Assembly (NCBI RefSeq): GCF_013387455.1
Contig: NZ_VWNC01000011.1
Span: forward strand, 1 to 64,000
Direction: 5' to 3'
Source: Mariprofundus sp. NF
GTDB lineage: Bacteria > Pseudomonadota > Zetaproteobacteria > Mariprofundales > Mariprofundaceae
Length of the DNA stretch: 64,000 bases
The notes beneath the pieces were generated by a model. That model was not told the DNA's origin, did not search any database, and saw only the letters and a program-made list of their open reading frames with translations. A program made the position numbers and the translations under genes. How positions within the stretch are numbered: position 1 is the first letter of the stretch; the number at the start of each line of letters is the position of its first letter. Below are positions 60,101 to 64,000 of the stretch, in pieces.

Positions 60101-62708
60101 CATCATCAGTTGTAACCGTCGCATGGATGAGATGTACGGTTACGAACCGGGTGAACAGGTGGGGCTCTCCACACGTATGTGGTATGAGGATGATGAAATC
60201 TACGCCCGCATTGATCAGGAGGTGTATCAGAAGTTAGGCATCAATAAGACTCATCGCTGCGAGAGATGGGCTGTGCGTAAAGATGGTTCCCGCTTCTGGG
60301 CCCGCTCGGGTATTCATGCGCTCGATCATGATGACTTGAGTAAAGGCGTTGTGATGGTTGTTGAGGATATCTCCAGAGAGCGTGAAATTATGCTGGAGAT
60401 GGAGAATGCCAGAGAGCAGGCCGAAGAAGCAACGCGCGCAAAAGCTGATTTTCTGGCCAATATGTCGCATGAGTTGCGTACGCCGATGAATGCTGTGCTG
60501 GGTATGCTCTACCTTGCCCTCAGATCCGAGATGCCACCGGCATTGCATAATTATCTCGCCAAGGCACAGGGAGCAGCCAACTCTCTGCTCTCTATTATCA
60601 ACGACATCCTTGATTTCTCTAAAATTGAGGCAGGTAAGCTGGATGTTGAGTCGATTGAATTTTCTCTCGATAGCGTGCTTGAGCAGTTAACCGATGCCAT
60701 CGGCTTTCAGGCTGAGCGGAAGGGGGTTGAATTCCTCATTCGCTATGATGCCAATATCCCGATCACACTGATAGGTGATCCACTACGACTGGGGCAGGTG
60801 CTACTTAATTTGTGCAGTAATGCTATCAAGTTTACGGATGCGGGTGAGGTGGAGCTCTCATTCCACTGCCTGAAATCGACGAAAAAGAGCATGACGTTGC
60901 AGATTGCAGTACGCGATACAGGCATTGGTATGACGCCAGCATTGCAGAAACTGGTGTTCAATAAATTCACCCAGGCTGACCAGAGCACCACCCGTCAATT
61001 CGGAGGCACAGGCCTTGGCCTGGCGATCAGTAAGCTGCTGGTTGAGTTGATGGGGGGGCGTATTTGGATTGAGGATTCTGTGCCAGATCAGGGGAGTACG
61101 TTCTGCTTTACAGTGAAGCTTGCTGTTTCCCTGCAGGCACAGGTTCATCGTCATGAACTGGCCGAACAGGCGGGGCCATTACTTAAAGGGGTGCGTGCAC
61201 TGGTGGTCGATGATAATGAGACCTCATCTGAAATCCTTAGCGAGATGTTACGATTCTTCCATATCGATACTGAAATCGTGAATAGTGGCAGTGCGGCCAT
61301 TGAAAAACTGGAAAACAGTACCGCCAAACCATTTGATATTGTGTTGATGGATTGGCGGATGCCCGGCATGAACGGTGATGAGGCGACCAAACGTATCCAT
61401 GCCGATTGCAATATTCAGCCGCAGCCAAAAGTGGTGATGGTTACCTCATTCGGTCGCGAAGAGGTGATGAATCTGGCTAAACAGGCCGGCGTGGATGGGT
61501 TTCTGCTTAAACCGGTCTCACCATCTACATTGCTTGACACAACGCTCTCCGTTCTGGGCCGAGGTCGTATTCTTGAGTCGGGTAAACAACAGGTGAAAGA
61601 TAACCGTTCGCTGGACTCACATGGCTTCGCTGGGGCACATTTGCTTCTGGTCGAGGATAACGACATCAACCGTGAATTCGCCACAGAGCTTTTGCAGAGT
61701 ATGAATGTAAGCGTGGATGAAGCAGTTAATGGAGAAGAAGCGGTTGCCATGGTGCAAAAACAATCCTATGACGGCGTGTTAATGGATATCCAGATGCCAG
61801 TTATGGATGGACTGCAGGCAACAGAGGAAATTCGAGCTTTGCTGGATGAGTCAGGAGATAAGCGCTTTGCTGATCTTCCGATCATAGCGATGACTGCCAT
61901 GGCGATGGCAAAAGATGCGGAAAAATGTCTGCAGGCGGGCATGAGTGATCACATCACCAAACCGGTTTCGCCGGAGCGTTTAATTCAGGCGTTGAGCAAG
62001 TGGCTGCCGGTGACAGATAAAGCTATATCGGCTTCTGCTGATAGCGCTGTTGATACAGAACTCTCCGACTATCCTGCCGATCTGATGAACCTCTCGCATT
62101 TCGATGCCGTAGCGGGAATCCGACGCATTGGAGGCAAACCGCAAGCCTACCGCAAGCAGCTGAAACGCTTCCGTGAACGCTATCCCGATGCTGTGGACAA
62201 ATTACAACAACTGGTCAACAGCAAGAGGATGCAGGCTGCTGAGGATTTTTGCCATGCCATCAAGGGTGTGTTTGGTGCACTCGGAGCAGATGCACTGTTT
62301 GATAGCGCAACTGAAATTGATCTATTGCTCAAAGATGGGAAAACACCTGAACTTCAACAGTTTGAACAAATGCGTATGTTGCTTCAGCAAACCATGGATG
62401 AAATCGATGGCTTGACCATGCCAGCATCTGAACAGCCGCTGGCTGCAGATGTGATGGAGAGGGAAGAGCTGCTAGCTAAGCTCGCAGCATTGAAAATTCT
62501 GCTAGAGAGTGATGTGGGTGCTGCAGAAGATCTATTGGGTAAAATTCGTGCTGGAGTCGCCGGGACGGCCATAGAGCAAGCAGTAGGTGAGATGAGCGCC
62601 AGCATGGAGCTGTTTGAGATTGATGGCGTTCTCAAGCAGCTCGAGAGGTTGCGCGAGCAAGTTGGTGAGGATGAGAAGGTAAGCAGAAAGGGGGCTGGAG
62701 ATGAGTGA
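57159..62708 (+). CDS. BvgS-like hybrid kinase with three binding domains
   Basis: At 1,849 residues this protein combines a membrane-targeting N-terminus, three tandem periplasmic solute-binding (SBP type 3) domains (MIELLVPTNLEPYSYID, VIRVGVDADFPPYEFVD, IIRLGIDPEFIPFEFID), one membrane helix (LVLAFVLIILGVLVW), two near-identical PAS domains, HisKA (ANMSHELRTPMNAVLG), HATPase (FGGTGLGLAISKL), two receivers (VLMDWRMPGMNG, VLMDIQMPVMDG) and an Hpt domain (FCHAIKGVFGAL). This is the BvgS/unorthodox phosphorelay plan. The start is uncertain: TTG at 57159, or ATG at 57177 or 57195. Its last eight bases overlap the next gene. The binding domains suggest amino-acid-like or other small ligands. Confidence 0.87.
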   Translation: MLILSKMVYSNAMRASSFIRLLSSTLFCCLLVTGFSAHLFAQNSAYITSLHLTEAERDWLKTAPMIELLVPTNLEPYSYIDAAGEANGVTIDVVKALGKKLGIKFEIKAVHDSELIRRMKQNEIQAAAYFIKPGNDSRYLSSSVYASIDLGLFVKKGAVEKPFSFEYFTGKKIAMYKGVNPDWIQIDALQNNEIVYYETVKDGLNAVLTGEVDAWLDSYQTAAYFINSGFLDEFEAVYIDSDVSAMRFHIRDDNPELLSVMNKAVEAITPREKQQLVKKWGGVALAAREIVSMPLLTAQQKQWLKAHPVIRVGVDADFPPYEFVDQYNKHSGISSDYLKELSKVLGVKFEVVTGLSWSEVLNHAKDKQIDLLPLVTASPERGKYLSFTAPYIRYQLAIMSPTGVVSAQALADLAGKKVVLVKDYAASKQVLERQPDIQPYYVTTVIEGLNAVLAGKAVAMIADAGTMSYKIKEFGLTTLRLSGFVEIPVQGFSMGVRDDWPELTAMLDEALSAMAEHRHQQILQNWSKSVEAAEKTIQLSRNEKAFIKDHTIIRLGIDPEFIPFEFIDEAGQYSGMVSDYIKLLNERLGTNMVIAHQSGWKDAVAKAKARELDVLPCIGLTQERKQFFDYSDAYIQYYRVAIARSDAPFVVDLSDLEDKRVAVQANSSHEGYLRDHSAIVPEIFPTLQETILSVSKGKNDVFVGNLASAMYWIRKMNLTNLKVAGAVSPEAGNLHFAVRKDWPELTSMINKGLATISKAERKQISEKWVNVKYEAITDYALIWKLVLAFVLIILGVLVWNFKINQQKRLAQAARDEAEKAKDQLEQANMQMLAIFDSASSGIAMIKGRVITSCNRRMDEMYGCEPGEQVGQSTRIWYADDETYARIGQEVYEKISIDETHRSETLAVRKDGSRFWARAGIHALDHNDLSKGIVAVIEDISKEREIMQEMEKSKGQIEQANMQMHAIFDSASAGIAMINNRVIISCNRRMDEMYGYEPGEQVGLSTRMWYEDDEIYARIDQEVYQKLGINKTHRCERWAVRKDGSRFWARSGIHALDHDDLSKGVVMVVEDISREREIMLEMENAREQAEEATRAKADFLANMSHELRTPMNAVLGMLYLALRSEMPPALHNYLAKAQGAANSLLSIINDILDFSKIEAGKLDVESIEFSLDSVLEQLTDAIGFQAERKGVEFLIRYDANIPITLIGDPLRLGQVLLNLCSNAIKFTDAGEVELSFHCLKSTKKSMTLQIAVRDTGIGMTPALQKLVFNKFTQADQSTTRQFGGTGLGLAISKLLVELMGGRIWIEDSVPDQGSTFCFTVKLAVSLQAQVHRHELAEQAGPLLKGVRALVVDDNETSSEILSEMLRFFHIDTEIVNSGSAAIEKLENSTAKPFDIVLMDWRMPGMNGDEATKRIHADCNIQPQPKVVMVTSFGREEVMNLAKQAGVDGFLLKPVSPSTLLDTTLSVLGRGRILESGKQQVKDNRSLDSHGFAGAHLLLVEDNDINREFATELLQSMNVSVDEAVNGEEAVAMVQKQSYDGVLMDIQMPVMDGLQATEEIRALLDESGDKRFADLPIIAMTAMAMAKDAEKCLQAGMSDHITKPVSPERLIQALSKWLPVTDKAISASADSAVDTELSDYPADLMNLSHFDAVAGIRRIGGKPQAYRKQLKRFRERYPDAVDKLQQLVNSKRMQAAEDFCHAIKGVFGALGADALFDSATEIDLLLKDGKTPELQQFEQMRMLLQQTMDEIDGLTMPASEQPLAADVMEREELLAKLAALKILLESDVGAAEDLLGKIRAGVAGTAIEQAVGEMSASMELFEIDGVLKQLERLREQVGEDEKVSRKGAGDE
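59635..60426 (+). repeat. 396-bp tandem duplication of a PAS module
   Basis: AGGCCAATATGCAGATG occurs at 59635 and again at 60031, 396 bases (132 codons) apart. Both copies encode AIFDSAS, GIAMI, CNRRMDEMYG, GEQVG, VRKDGSRFWAR and IHALDH in the same order. The duplicated unit is a PAS/PAC module of the large kinase. Limits are approximate. Confidence 0.8.
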
Positions 62709-64000
62709 GAACAAGGATAAAAAATATAGAATACTCATTGTTGATGATGTGGCTGAAAACCTGCATGGCATGATGAATGTATTACGAGATCAATACTCCC
62801 TTCTTGTTGCGACCAATGGCGTAAAGGCGCTGGAGCTTGCGGCAAATGAACCTCAGCCTGATCTGATCCTACTGGACATCAAAATGCCGGGCATGGATGG
62901 CTATGAGGTGCTCAAGAGGCTTAAGAGTGATCCTGTAACAGCAATGATTCCGGTTATTTTTGTTACCGCACTGGCGGAGGCTACGGATGAGGCCAGAGGC
63001 TTGAATCTGGGGGCAGCTGACTATATCACCAAACCTGTGAATGCTGATCTGCTTAAAAGGCGTGTGCTTACACAGCTTGAACTGAAACACTATCGCAGAA
63101 CGCCATTGGTATTTGGAATCGATGAGGAGAAGATGACACAAACTTCTCCCGGAATTCTGGTGGTTGATGATATGCCGGAAAATGTACATGGACTGATTTC
63201 TGCACTTTCAGACGAGTATCGCGTGCAGGTAGCCGAAAGTGGAGAGAAGGCAATTGAAATCGTCAACAGTACCAACTCACCCGACCTTATTCTGCTGGAT
63301 ATCAAGATGCCTGGCATGGATGGTTACGAGGTGTGTCAGCATATCAAGGCTGATAAGAAGGGGCGCAATATCCCCATTATATTTCTCAGTATCCTGGATG
63401 AACCCATTGAAAAGGTGCGCGGTTTTGCCATTGGCGGAGCTGATTATATCACCAAACCATTCGATATTGATGAGGTGCATGCCAGAATTCGAACCCATCT
63501 GGAGTTAAGGCAGTATCGCCTCCATCTTGAGGAGCTGGTGAAGCTGAGAACAGCAGAGCTGAACGAGAGTGAAAAGAATTTTCGCCAGGCCCAGAAGATG
63601 GAAGCGCTCGGCACACTGGTTGGCGGTATCGCACACGATTTTAATAATATTCTTGCCGCCATGCTGGGCTCGATCTATCTGGCCAGACACTCATCAGATG
63701 ATTCTGAAATGGTTAACAAATCGCTTGAATCTGCTGATGAACTAGGCTTTCGAGCTGCTGATATGATCAAACAGCTTCTTACCTTTGCCCGTCAGGAGGA
63801 GGTGAGCAAAAAGAGATTCTCGCTTGTGCCATTCTTTAAAGAGGCCAACAAGCTGGTAGGCAGAGCGTTGGAGGAGAATCTCCAATTCACTACCAGAATC
63901 AACTGTGATGAGCTGTCTGTTAACGCCAACTCTACCCAACTGCAACAGATTCTGTTTAATTTGGTGAATAATGCACGTGATGCCCTGCATGGCAGTGAGG
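62701..64000 (+). CDS. Receiver-receiver-histidine kinase, cut by the window end
   Basis: ATG at 62701 lies inside the end of the previous gene; the frame is open to the window edge. Two receiver domains come first: LILLDIKMPGMDGYE (Asp near 60) with ITKPVNADLL, then LILLDIKMPGMDGYEVC with ITKPFDIDEV. HisKA follows with [15 protein letters not shown], and the start of HATPase (LQQILFNLVNNARDAL) is the last part visible. No membrane segment appears. It probably takes phosphate from the BvgS-like kinase, with which it is co-translated. Confidence 0.85.
   Translation, partial: MSENKDKKYRILIVDDVAENLHGMMNVLRDQYSLLVATNGVKALELAANEPQPDLILLDIKMPGMDGYEVLKRLKSDPVTAMIPVIFVTALAEATDEARGLNLGAADYITKPVNADLLKRRVLTQLELKHYRRTPLVFGIDEEKMTQTSPGILVVDDMPENVHGLISALSDEYRVQVAESGEKAIEIVNSTNSPDLILLDIKMPGMDGYEVCQHIKADKKGRNIPIIFLSILDEPIEKVRGFAIGGADYITKPFDIDEVHARIRTHLELRQYRLHLEELVKLRTAELNESEKNFRQAQKMEALGTLVGGIAHDFNNILAAMLGSIYLARHSSDDSEMVNKSLESADELGFRAADMIKQLLTFARQEEVSKKRFSLVPFFKEANKLVGRALEENLQFTTRINCDELSVNANSTQLQQILFNLVNNARDALHGSE

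Overview
The window looks like chromosomal DNA of a Gram-negative, autotrophic proteobacterium. The gene set is a form II RuBisCO (cbbM) with a divergent LysR regulator, a sodium-pumping oxaloacetate decarboxylase, a TonB-dependent receptor, recA-recX-alaS, and many hybrid histidine kinases. It would fit an iron-oxidising zetaproteobacterium of the Mariprofundus type. That placement is inference from gene content and style; no phylogeny was run.

Bases 1 to about 10,604 read as the right part of an AT-rich, tRNA-associated genomic island. It starts with the end of an IS3-family element that truncates a small lipoprotein gene. Next come a two-gene predicted nuclease module (zinc-ribbon PD-(D/E)XK protein and CoiA-like protein), integron-cassette-like minus-strand genes with attC-like sites (a 55-residue protein, a deoxyribosyltransferase/TIR-like protein, an Mrr-like endonuclease), an orphan receiver protein, and a Gabija-type pair (OLD-family ATPase/Toprim nuclease plus UvrD-like helicase). 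The island closes with a 23-bp copy of a tRNA 3' end followed by a strong terminator.

Bases 11,096 to 19,750 hold a tight six-gene operon in which every junction overlaps: TonB-dependent receptor, two divergent citrate-synthase-fold proteins that both appear to lack the canonical catalytic His/His/Asp residues, a thiamine-diphosphate enzyme of the acetolactate synthase family, a periplasmic binding protein and a hybrid kinase. I do not recognise this combination; it is the best candidate for an undescribed system. An EF-G paralogue with degraded GTPase motifs faces it.

Bases 22,097 to 48,088 are core genome: a SpoIIE-type phosphatase, fumC, a 1,682-residue kinase with four CBS and about eight PAS domains, two oligopeptide-type ABC ATPases without permeases, a DinG/YoaA helicase, a 44-bp tandem repeat array, an alanine:sodium symporter, another hybrid kinase, two micro-proteins, thpR-recA-recX, alaS, rmuC, a PqiA-like protein, yefM-yoeB, a PilZ protein, an ASCH protein, a YbaN-like protein, a small basic protein and a SlyD-like isomerase.

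Bases 48,116 to 53,997 have a sodium theme: oadGAB, an RraA-family protein, and a Na+/phosphate cotransporter preceded by a leader that can fold over its own ribosome binding site, a riboswitch-like layout. From 54,004 on come the cbb locus (136-residue unknown gene, CbbR-like regulator, cbbM) and two large signalling proteins: a BvgS-like kinase with three binding-protein domains, and a receiver-receiver-kinase protein cut by the window end. Five hybrid or receiver-linked kinases in about 47 kb suggest heavy environmental sensing.
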